A stretch of DNA of 64,000 nucleotides from Bog-756 sp963829235. Lineage in GTDB: Bacteria > Actinomycetota > Acidimicrobiia > Acidimicrobiales > RAAP-2. Below are positions 35,883 to 42,631 of the stretch, one piece after another (positions within the stretch are counted from its first letter, which is position 1; each line of letters starts with the position of its first letter). Where the stretch lies: contig CAWHIF010000005.1 in the NCBI GenBank assembly GCA_963829235.1, forward strand, positions 186,001-250,000, read 5' to 3'. Position numbers and translations under genes: made by a program. The notes under the pieces are model-generated. The model ran no database searches. It saw only the letters and a list, made by a program, of their open reading frames with translations, and was not told where the DNA came from.

Positions 35883-37014
35883 TCAAACCGGCAGCGCGTC
35901 CCCCGACGGGTCGGTGGCCAACAGGACCGGACCGTCGACCCGCGTTCCGAGCCCTGCGTCGATGACGGCGGCGACCATGGATCGGACCCGGGCCCGATGG
36001 CCGGCCACCAGCAGGTACTCGGTGTTCCGCAGATGGGACACCGAGCCCACCTTCCGCCCGGCCGGATCGTGGATCCCGATCCTCGCCCCCACGTAGCGGG
36101 CCGAATCGAAGGCCAGTACCTCCACGTGGCCACGGTCGGCGCACAGCCCGAGCAGCTCGTCGAAGCCCAACCAGGACTCGTTGTTGTAGGAGAGGACCAC
36201 CACCTCGGCCCGGACGGCCGTCGACGACGCGGCCCAGGGCCGCAGGCATGGTGCGGCGGCCGTTGAAGGCACTCCGGCGGCCCGGGTCCCGGAGGTCGTC
36301 GCGTTTGCAGGCCACGCCGTAGTGGGCGGGGGCGTCCCACGCCACGATGGTCTCCCACACGTGATAGTTCGAGTCGTACCGGTGCTGGTTGTAGGGGGGA
36401 TCGAGATAGGCCAGGCCCACCTCCCCGAGCTCGGGTGATCCGGCCAGCTCTCCGGCGTCCCCGCGCAGGGCACGACCCGGCCCGGGCAGCAGGGCCGGCA
36501 CCCGGAGGGTGAGCGGCTGGTGGGCCCGGGGCGCCCACTGCTTGAGATAGGCCATCTGGAGGCCGGTGGTCGAGTCGACCCGGTCGGCGGCCTCGAGGAG
36601 GCTGGTGAGCAGGACCGGCCACAGCGGGGTGCCGGCGTAGTCACGCTCGATGGCGTCGCGTACCGCATCGATCCGGGCCCCGTTGTCGGGGCGGAAGTAC
36701 CTGGATGCCTCGCAGAAGGTGGCGGTCACGTACCCGGGTCGTCCGGCCAGGGCGTTGAGCCGATCGACGGCGTCGGACACCCGGCCGACGATGCTCGGGT
36801 CGGCCCGCGGGTCGGTGGCCACGTAGCAGCGGGCCAGCACGTGGGCGAACCGGGTCAGGTCCACCGCGGTCACCTCCATCCCCAGCCGCTTCCAGGCCTG
36901 GGCCACCCGGGTGGTCCCGGAGAAGAGGTCGAGGCCGGTACGGGCCCCGGACGCCTCGGCGAGGAGGGTGAGCGCCGGCACCAGCCGCCGCTTGGACCCG
37001 AGGTACTTGATCAC
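35883..37014 (-). pseudogene. Adenine-specific DNA methyltransferase (D12-like), single frameshift
   Basis: Starts at ATG 37014: MIKYLGSKRRLVPAL, then motif I LDLFSGTTRVAQAWKRLG near residue 29 and motif IV LDPPYNQHRYDSNY near residue 203. These are typical of D12/M.FokI-type N6-adenine methylases. Near 36216-36219 the frame breaks. Removing one base of the GGCC run restores VRAEVVVLSYNNESWLGF and a clean frame to TGA 35883, about 376 residues in all. No restriction enzyme gene is adjacent, so it would be an orphan methylase. The break could be a sequencing error at GGCC or a real lesion. Confidence 0.8.
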
Positions 37015-37050
37015 CGCGTCCCCATCATCGTGGCGCGCCGCGGGCCGGGA

Positions 37051-37362
37051 TCAGCCGCGGCCGAACCGGCGGAACCACCAGTTCGGATCGCGGGCGTGGG
37101 CGTGGAAGTGGTCGGGGATCTGGCGCATCACCCGGTCGAACGACCAGATGCCCGCTCCGAGCCGCGCATCGGCCACCCGGCCCAGCGCGGCGAGCATGTG
37201 CTCGACCTCGCTGTCCGGCGGCGAGTCGCCGTGCTGTTTCCAGACCACCATGGGCACATCGCACACCTCGCAGGCCGCCACCCAGCAGACGTCGTCCTCG
37301 TGGAACCACTCGGTGATGCGGGCCGCCTCGCACAGCTCGCACCCGGCGACGGGCCCCCTCAC
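37051..37362 (-). CDS. Small HIT-like protein (histidine triad)
   Basis: 103 residues from GTG 37362, whose first bases overlap the kinase stop (GTGA). It begins GCELCEAARITEWFHEDD, like the CxxC and acidic start of HIT proteins. It continues CDVPMVVWKQHG, in the place of the HIT P-x-LVIPKxH segment, and ends in HFHAHARDPNWW, a match to the H-x-H-x-H triad. The two Cys pairs (CELC, CEVC) with the His could bind zinc. HIT enzymes hydrolyse or transfer nucleotidyl groups. Activity here is not assured because the segments are shortened. Coupling to a PASTA kinase is unusual. Confidence 0.65.
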   Translation of the reverse strand: MRGPVAGCELCEAARITEWFHEDDVCWVAACEVCDVPMVVWKQHGDSPPDSEVEHMLAALGRVADARLGAGIWSFDRVMRQIPDHFHAHARDPNWWFRRFGRG

Positions 37363-39323
37363 CGTGTGTACAGATCGACCGTGGTGCCCGGGAGGACCGA
37401 CGAGCCCGCGGCCGGGTCTGTCGAGATCACCCGGTTGGAGTGGGGTGGCCCGTAGGGGCCGGCGACGCGGAGGCCGAGGGCCTCGAGGTCGGCGGTGGCC
37501 GTGATGACCGAGTGGTCGACCACGTCGGGGACCAACACCGGTTGGGGCCCGAGCGAGACCGCCACCGTGACCGGGGACCCGAACGGCTGGGGCCCGGCCG
37601 TCGGCGCCGGGGTGGTGCCGATGACCTGTCCGGAGGGAACCGTGGAGCTGTACTCCTTGCTCTCGCTGGGCACGAACCCGGCTTTGCCGAGGACGGCCTG
37701 TGCGGTGGCATAGGAGGAGGTGCTCCCCGTGACCGTCGGCACCACCACCGGTGCGTGCCCCTTGGAGATGACGATGGTGACCGTCGAGCCGTACCGGGCC
37801 GTCTTGGCCGGCGAGGTGGCGAGGACCAGACCGACCCCGACGGTCGGGCTGTACTGCGCCGCCGTGGCCGGGCACACCCCTACCAGGCCCGCGGCCTTGA
37901 ATTCCTGGATGGCCTGGTTGCAGTTGGCGATCTGGTAGAGGTCGGGGATCTTGACCGGGGGCGGGCCGGCGGAGACGACCACGTCGATGGTCGAACCCTG
38001 CTTGGCGGTGACCGCCTTCTTGCCCTTCCTGGCCGGGGCGGGGGTCTGCTTGAGGATGAGACCCGCGCCCAGCGTGATGTTGTAGGCGTGCGCGGTCGGG
38101 TGCACCTCGAAGTGGTCGGCGCGAACGGCCCGGTCGGCCTGGGCCAGGGACTTGCCCACCAGCGAGGGAACCGGATGGCTGGGCGTGAAGACCCCGCTGC
38201 GGGCCACGAGGACCACCGCGGCGGCCACGAGGGCGGCAGCGACCACCGCCGACGCCACGACCCACGGCCAGCGCCGCCGTCGGGGGCCGGCGGCGGCCAT
38301 CTTCCCCCGCGCCGTCGGGAGGTGCCTGGTGCCCTTCCTCGGTTCGGCGACCGACTCGGGTACCCCCAACTCGGTGAGATCGGGGCCCTCGACACCGAAC
38401 GACCGCGACCGCACCCGTGCGGCGCGGGCCCGGACGTTGGCCTCCCCGTCGAGCTCGTCGGCTGCCACCCCGTCGGCCAGGGGCAACGGCTCCGGTCGGG
38501 GCAGGGTCCCGGCCAGCGCCTCGAGCCGCACGCCGAGTTGGGAGGCGTCGTACCGCTCGGACGGCTCGGGGGCGGCCGCCCACACCAGCACGTCGTTGAG
38601 GGGACCAAGCGACCCGTGCTCGGGCAACAGCACGCCCACCCGGGCCATGAGGGTGGCCACCGTGGTGTCGCCGATGAAAGGCGCCTCGCCGGTGACGCCC
38701 TCGTAGAGCACCAGGGCCAAGGCGTAGACGTCGGCCTTGCCGTCGAGCACCCAGCCCTCGACCTGCTCGGGGGCGGAGTAGCGGGCCGTACCCAGAATGG
38801 CCCCGTCCGGCTCGGTCCAGGACGCCTCGGCCAGGGCCCGGGCCAGGCCGAAGTCGGCGATGCGGAGCCGCCGGTCGGCACCGAACAGCAGGTTGGCCGG
38901 CTTGATGTCCCGGTGGACCAGACCACGGCGGTGGGCGTAGTCGAGCCCGGCCGCCGCTTCGATGCCGACCTGCACCGCCTGGGCCGGGGAGAGCAGGACC
39001 CCGGTGTCGTAGACCTCTCGTAGGCTGCCTCCGGCCAGGAACTCGAGGACCAGGTACGGCACGCCGTCCTCCTCGCCCCAGTCGTAGACCTGGAGGATGT
39101 TGGGGTGGTTGAGCGCGGCCACGGCCTGGGCCTCGGCCCGGAAGCGTTTGAGGAAGGCGCTGTCGCCGGCCAGGGCCGGATGGAGCACCTTGATGGCCAC
39201 CCGGCGGTGGAGGGCCACGTCATCGGCCAGGTAGACGTGCGCGGACGCGCCCGTGCCCAGGGCGGTGACCAGTCGGTAGCGGTCGCCGAGGACACGCCCG
39301 ATGGAGTCGGTGATACTCGGCAT
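37359..39323 (-). CDS. PASTA-domain Ser/Thr protein kinase (PknB-like)
   Basis: 654 residues. The kinase domain (about 15-270) has GTGASAHVYLADD, Lys45 in VAIKVL, Asp139 in HRDIKPANLLF, DFG at 157-159 and SAPEQVEG, so all catalytic residues are present. A charged linker and a membrane helix near 350-375 follow. Then come four PASTA repeats outside the cell, recognisable by repeated VPxVxG/xxPAPG-type blocks such as VVVPTVTGSTSSYATAQAVL. PASTA domains bind muropeptides or lipid II and tie growth to wall synthesis. Usually a cell-division operon carries pknB, but here only a HIT-like gene is linked. Confidence 0.93.
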   Translation of the reverse strand: MPSITDSIGRVLGDRYRLVTALGTGASAHVYLADDVALHRRVAIKVLHPALAGDSAFLKRFRAEAQAVAALNHPNILQVYDWGEEDGVPYLVLEFLAGGSLREVYDTGVLLSPAQAVQVGIEAAAGLDYAHRRGLVHRDIKPANLLFGADRRLRIADFGLARALAEASWTEPDGAILGTARYSAPEQVEGWVLDGKADVYALALVLYEGVTGEAPFIGDTTVATLMARVGVLLPEHGSLGPLNDVLVWAAAPEPSERYDASQLGVRLEALAGTLPRPEPLPLADGVAADELDGEANVRARAARVRSRSFGVEGPDLTELGVPESVAEPRKGTRHLPTARGKMAAAGPRRRRWPWVVASAVVAAALVAAAVVLVARSGVFTPSHPVPSLVGKSLAQADRAVRADHFEVHPTAHAYNITLGAGLILKQTPAPARKGKKAVTAKQGSTIDVVVSAGPPPVKIPDLYQIANCNQAIQEFKAAGLVGVCPATAAQYSPTVGVGLVLATSPAKTARYGSTVTIVISKGHAPVVVPTVTGSTSSYATAQAVLGKAGFVPSESKEYSSTVPSGQVIGTTPAPTAGPQPFGSPVTVAVSLGPQPVLVPDVVDHSVITATADLEALGLRVAGPYGPPHSNRVISTDPAAGSSVLPGTTVDLYTR

Positions 39324-39454
39324 GATGGTCGTCCCAGGCTAGCGAGTGGGCCCGGTCGAGCGGTGGAGGGTCAAGGAGGCGTCCCCGGCCTTGCCGGTGT
39401 CGCCGGGCGACCGGGATGCGACCCGGGGCTGTGGGCCGACTCCCGCAGTCGGGG

Positions 39455-39499
39455 GTACACGCGACGAGGACGGGGCCGGAGCCCCGTCCTCGTCGGTAC
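39455..39499 (-). terminator. Long GC stem-loop behind secreted paralog 1 (copy 1 of 5)
   Basis: 15-bp perfect stem CGACGAGGACGGGGC/GCCCCGTCCTCGTCG (39462-39476 with 39481-39495) with a four-base loop, flanked by GTAC on both sides. It lies 41 bases behind the stop at 39537, and a smaller CCCGA/TCGGG hairpin sits between. No T-run follows, so it would be a U-less terminator or an mRNA 3' stabiliser. Near-identical copies follow the other four paralogs. Confidence 0.7.
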
Positions 39500-39536
39500 G
39501 GCGTTACCCGATGGCTCGGGCATCCGATGCCGGGCG

Positions 39537-40181
39537 CTAGCCGAGGGTGACTGCTGCCTTTCCAGACACGTTCTGGATCTTCAGCGAGGTCAGGCCGCTC
39601 TTGAGGCACGTGGCCCCCAATGAGCTCGTCGGCAGAGTCGCCTCTGAGGTCGTGGTATCCGACGCACCCTTGTTGCTGCCGAGGAACGAACCGGAAGCCG
39701 ATCCCTTCACCTTCCCGGGGAGGGTGAATGTCCCGTGACCTCCGACGCTTCCCGCCGCCGTGCTCTTGACCACGAGGACCGACGGGGCAGTCGTGGCACT
39801 TGCGGTCCATTTGGTGGTCAACGTGCCGGTCTCCGTACCGCCGGTGGCCAGGCCCGTGCACTGTCCGGCAGGCTTGCTCACCGAACCTGGCGTGCCGGAG
39901 AGCACACCGGTCGTCACGCCTTTGCTGACCGTCTCCTTGGTCGAGCCCGACACCGTGCACCCAGACACCGTGGCTGAGACCGTCGTCTTGACGGTGCCCG
40001 AGGTGTAGCCCTTGGCGGTGATCTTCGGAGAGAAGCTCAGCGTACCGGTGAGGGTCTTGCAGGTGATGGTGTCAGTGGCGGCAGTGTGCGGGTTCGACGC
40101 ACTGGCGATGCCGCCGCCGACAGCGATCACACTGACGGGCATCGCCACCGCGGCAGCGATCACAAGCAACTTGCGAATCAT
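39537..40181 (-). CDS. Secreted paralog family, member 1 (unknown function)
   Basis: 214 residues from ATG 40181 (AAGGAG nine bases upstream). The signal peptide MIRKLLVIAAAVAMPVSVIA ends near GGGIASA, and the mature protein begins SNPHTAATDTITC. It is rich in Thr, Ser, Gly and Lys, with regular alternation typical of beta strands. Cys residues at TITC, SGC, GQC and ATC can pair. Signature blocks shared by all five members are GYTSG, TVSGC, HGTFTLPGKVKGSASGSFLGSN and a C-terminal SLG. I do not recognise the family. Members 1 to 3 are tandem, each with its own upstream and downstream signals. Confidence 0.85.
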   Translation of the reverse strand: MIRKLLVIAAAVAMPVSVIAVGGGIASASNPHTAATDTITCKTLTGTLSFSPKITAKGYTSGTVKTTVSATVSGCTVSGSTKETVSKGVTTGVLSGTPGSVSKPAGQCTGLATGGTETGTLTTKWTASATTAPSVLVVKSTAAGSVGGHGTFTLPGKVKGSASGSFLGSNKGASDTTTSEATLPTSSLGATCLKSGLTSLKIQNVSGKAAVTLG

Positions 40182-40250
40182 GTGTATTGCTCCTTCGTTC
40201 TTCCATGTCTCCATGGATCCGCTCAAGTTCGTCCATGTCTCCATGGACTC
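40182..40250 (-). promoter_or_regulatory. 5' leader of paralog 1 with two TCCATG-N4-CATGGA elements
   Basis: Two identical 16-base inverted repeats, at 40202-40217 and 40232-40247, exactly 30 bases apart. The one nearer the gene lies 20 bases before ATG, directly in front of the RBS (40190-40195). In RNA each would fold as a 6-bp stem with a GAGA loop. The same element precedes all five paralogs. Confidence 0.65.
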
Positions 40251-40512
40251 GAAGTCAGGCGACGTGGGTCCCCCGACGCACGATGCCCTCCACAACGCCG
40301 AGAGCATCCAGGCTCAACCCCGATTCCCCCTTTCACTCCCCGTGACCGTGGGCCCGGCCCGACGGGTCAGGGTCCACAGCCAGGCGGTGTGGTCCGAATG
40401 CAGATCCCCCTGCACCCGAACACGTACGCCACCTGCCAGTTGAACTCTAAAGGGCCGAGGCGCGGGTGGCAACCACCGTTTTTCCCCATTTCTCCGGGAC
40501 CCTGCGGACACG
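40251..40512. other. Intergenic region upstream of paralog 1, homologous to that of paralog 2
   Basis: No gene is seen. Blocks such as TCAGGCGACGTGG, CCCCCTTTC, CACCTGC and GAACTCTAAA recur in the same order upstream of paralog 2 (about 41310-41510), so the duplicated unit includes this region. Promoters should lie here; no standard -35/-10 stands out. Confidence 0.6.
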
Positions 40513-40546
40513 CGACGAGGACGGGGCCCGAGCCCCGTCCTCGTCG
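40513..40546 (-). terminator. Long GC stem-loop behind paralog 2 (copy 2 of 5)
   Basis: Same 15-bp stem as copy 1 (arms 40513-40527 and 40532-40546, loop CCGA). It lies about 36 bases behind the stop at 40583, with a GCCCG/CGGGC small hairpin between. No T-run follows. Confidence 0.7.
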
Positions 40547-40582
40547 GTACGGCGTGCCCGATGACCGGGCGATGGTGCGCCC

Positions 40583-41224
40583 CTAGCCCAGGCTGACCGG
40601 GACGGCACCTGGCTCAGTCTCGATGGCGAGCGTGCTGAGACCCGACTTGCACGACGCCAGGATCTGAGTGAGCGTGTCGGTGGTCTGAGCGACCGTCTTG
40701 TCCGACTTCCCGCTATTGGCACCGAGGAACGATCCGCTGGCTGATCCCACGGTCTTGCCCGGGATGGTGAAGGTCCCGTGGCTGGACTTGGTGCCACCGG
40801 CGACGCTCTTGACCACCAGCACCGATGGGGCATCCGCTGGGGTCGCCGTCCACTTCGTGGTGAGCGTGCCGGCGTCGGTGTTGCTGCCGGTCAGTGCGGC
40901 GCACTTGCCGGACGGACTCGCCTTGGTGCCGGCAGCACCCTTGATGGTGCCGGTCACGGTTCCACTGGTCACCTTGGTGGTAAAGCTCCCCTTGGCCGAG
41001 CAACCGCTGACGGTGGCAGTGACCGTCGTGGTGGTGGCGCCGGACGTGTACCCCGTATCGGTGAGCTTGGGCGAGAACTTCACCGTTCCCGTCAACTTCG
41101 TACAGGTGATGGTGTCTGTGCCGGCGGTGTGCGGATTCGACGCACTGGCCGTTCCGCCGCTGACGGCGACGATGCTGATCGGCATCGCGATCGCGGCAGC
41201 GACCACAAGCAATTTGCGAATCAT
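40583..41224 (-). CDS. Secreted paralog family, member 2 (unknown function)
   Basis: 213 residues from ATG 41224, with AAGGAG upstream. Signal peptide MIRKLLVVAAAIAMPISIVA, then a mature start near ASNPHTAGTDTITC. Conserved blocks are GYTSGATTTTVTATVSGC, AALTGSNTDAGTLTTKW, HGTFTIPGKTVGSASGSF and LGANSGKSDKT. Cys positions match the other members. It differs from member 1 mostly in loops (Ser/Lys-rich) and keeps the C-terminal SLG. The frame upstream of the ATG is non-coding leader sequence that contains the TCCATG hairpins. Confidence 0.85.
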   Translation of the reverse strand: MIRKLLVVAAAIAMPISIVAVSGGTASASNPHTAGTDTITCTKLTGTVKFSPKLTDTGYTSGATTTTVTATVSGCSAKGSFTTKVTSGTVTGTIKGAAGTKASPSGKCAALTGSNTDAGTLTTKWTATPADAPSVLVVKSVAGGTKSSHGTFTIPGKTVGSASGSFLGANSGKSDKTVAQTTDTLTQILASCKSGLSTLAIETEPGAVPVSLG

Positions 41225-41303
41225 GTAACGCTCCTTGGTTCTTCCATGTCTCCATGGATCCGAAATTTGCTGTTCCATGTCTCCATGGATCCGACTCCAT
41301 GGA
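41225..41303 (-). promoter_or_regulatory. 5' leader of paralog 2 with two and a half TCCATG-N4-CATGGA elements
   Basis: Full 16-base elements at 41243-41258 and 41274-41289, 31 bases apart, and a half element TCCATGGA at 41296-41303. The first lies 18 bases before the ATG, next to the RBS. Confidence 0.65.
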
Positions 41304-41593
41304 TCGAAGTCAGGCGACGTGGATCCCCCAACGCGAATGCCCGCCGTGACGGCGAGAGCATTCAAGCTCGGAACTCAGAATCCCCCTTTCGACTCCCCGT
41401 GACTGAGGCCTGGTCCGACGGATCAGGGCCGCAGCCAGACGACGCGAGACGGGTGCAGATTTCCCCCTGACACCCGGACACGTTCGTCACCTGCATTCTG
41501 AACTCTAAATGGCCGGGGCAAGGGTGGCAACCATCGTTTGGCCACCGTTTTGGCTACCGTTTGGCCACCACTCTCCGCGGCCGTGTGAACACG
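41304..41593. other. Intergenic region upstream of paralog 2
   Basis: About 290 bases homologous to the region upstream of paralog 1 (shared CCCCCTTTCnACTCCCCGTGAC, GGTCAGGGnC, CACCTGC and GAACTCTAAA blocks). No coding frame is convincing. The plus-strand frames here are chance frames opposite the secreted protein genes. Confidence 0.55.
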
Positions 41594-41627
41594 CGACGAG
41601 GACGGGGCCGGAGCCCCGTCCTCGTCG
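41594..41627 (-). terminator. Long GC stem-loop behind paralog 3 (copy 3 of 5)
   Basis: Arms 41594-41608 and 41613-41627, loop CGGA; identical to copy 1 in stem and loop. A perfect 6-bp GCCCGA/TCGGGC hairpin lies between it and the stop at 41669. No T-run. Confidence 0.7.
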
Positions 41628-41668
41628 GTACGGCGTGCCCGATGGTTCGGGCGTGTTACTGGTTGCTA

Positions 41669-42316
41669 CTAGCCGAGGCTGATTGCGGTCACACCCGACT
41701 CCTGGGTGATGGCGAGGGAGCTGGTACCAGTGGCCAGACACGTGGGGAGGAACGAGCTCGCCTTCAGCTTCGTCTGTGCCACCGACTTGTCCGATCCTCC
41801 GCTGTTGGCGCCGCCGAACGAGCCGGAGGCTGTCGACTTCACCTTGCCGGGAATGTCGAAGAGCCCATAGCCAGCAGAATCAGTGGTGCCAAAGACGCTC
41901 TTTACGCCGAGCTTCGTGGGCGGGGCGGCCGGGGTGGCGGCCCAGGTGATGGTCAGCGTGCCCGTGTCGGTGGAGTAGCCCGCGAGACCGGTGCACTTTC
42001 CGGTAGGAGCTTTCGTCGTACCGGCGGCGGCCGAGATCGTGCCGGACACCGTTCCCTTGGTCACGGTCTCCTTGGTCCCACCGGTGGCCGTGCATCCGCT
42101 GACTGTGGCCGTGATCTTGTCCTTGACCGTGCCAGAGGTGTAGCCCGCCTTGTCGAGCTTCGGCGAGAAGGCCACCGTGCCGCTGATGTCCTTGCAGGTA
42201 ATGCTGTCAGTGGCAGCCGTGTGGGAGTTCGATGCACCAGCCAGGCCGCCGCTGACGGCGACCACGCTGACGGGCATCGCGATCGCCGCAGCGACCACAA
42301 GCAACTTGCGAATCAT
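41669..42316 (-). CDS. Secreted paralog family, member 3 (unknown function)
   Basis: 215 residues from ATG 42316, with AAGGAGCAATAC in front. Signal peptide MIRKLLVVAAAIAMPVSVVA, mature start near ASNSHTAATDSITC. It has the family blocks GYTSGTVKDKITATVSGC, KGTVSGTISAAAGTTKAPTGKC and GLFDIPGKVKSTASGSFGGAN. It is the most divergent of the first three (DIPGK in place of TIPGK, GGAN in place of LGSN). The long frame upstream of the ATG is leader sequence with one hairpin element. Confidence 0.85.
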   Translation of the reverse strand: MIRKLLVVAAAIAMPVSVVAVSGGLAGASNSHTAATDSITCKDISGTVAFSPKLDKAGYTSGTVKDKITATVSGCTATGGTKETVTKGTVSGTISAAAGTTKAPTGKCTGLAGYSTDTGTLTITWAATPAAPPTKLGVKSVFGTTDSAGYGLFDIPGKVKSTASGSFGGANSGGSDKSVAQTKLKASSFLPTCLATGTSSLAITQESGVTAISLG

Positions 42317-42349
42317 GTATTGCTCCTTGTTCTTCCATGTCTCCATGGA
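42317..42349 (-). promoter_or_regulatory. 5' leader of paralog 3 with one TCCATG-N4-CATGGA element
   Basis: A single 16-base element at 42334-42349 with the GAGA centre, 17 bases before the ATG and directly in front of the RBS. Confidence 0.65.
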
Positions 42350-42631
42350 TTTCGAAGTCAGGTGACGAGTGCCCCCCGACGTGACATACCTGCCAGTCGC
42401 GCGCGAAGACGTGGACTCAGAATTCAGATCCCCTCGATCCGATCCGCCGGACGCCTCGGTTCCAAGAACCCGCCCGACCGTCGAAACGCTGTGGTGCGAA
42501 CTCAGTCCCCTCTTGCACACTCGAAGCAGGCCAGCACGGGAACTCTAACGGCCGGAGGCACTGATTTCAAGGCACTCGGCGGGCCTGCAGGCGGTATCCG
42601 TCGGGAATGCTCCTCTTCAGCGACGGAATCA
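42350..42631. other. Intergenic region between ligA and paralog 3
   Basis: Carries TCAGGTGACGAGTGCCCCCC and AGATCCCCTCGATCC blocks that resemble the upstream regions of paralogs 1 and 2, and GAACTCTAAC near 42540. No gene is visible. No strong terminator is seen behind ligA. Confidence 0.5.

Noticed and set aside
34900..37014. A single 704-residue frame joining the DNA methyltransferase to the SDR dehydrogenase
   Set aside because: The join exists only because the methyltransferase frame slips near 36216. The SDR has its own ATG at 35778, and the segment between is not conserved in type.
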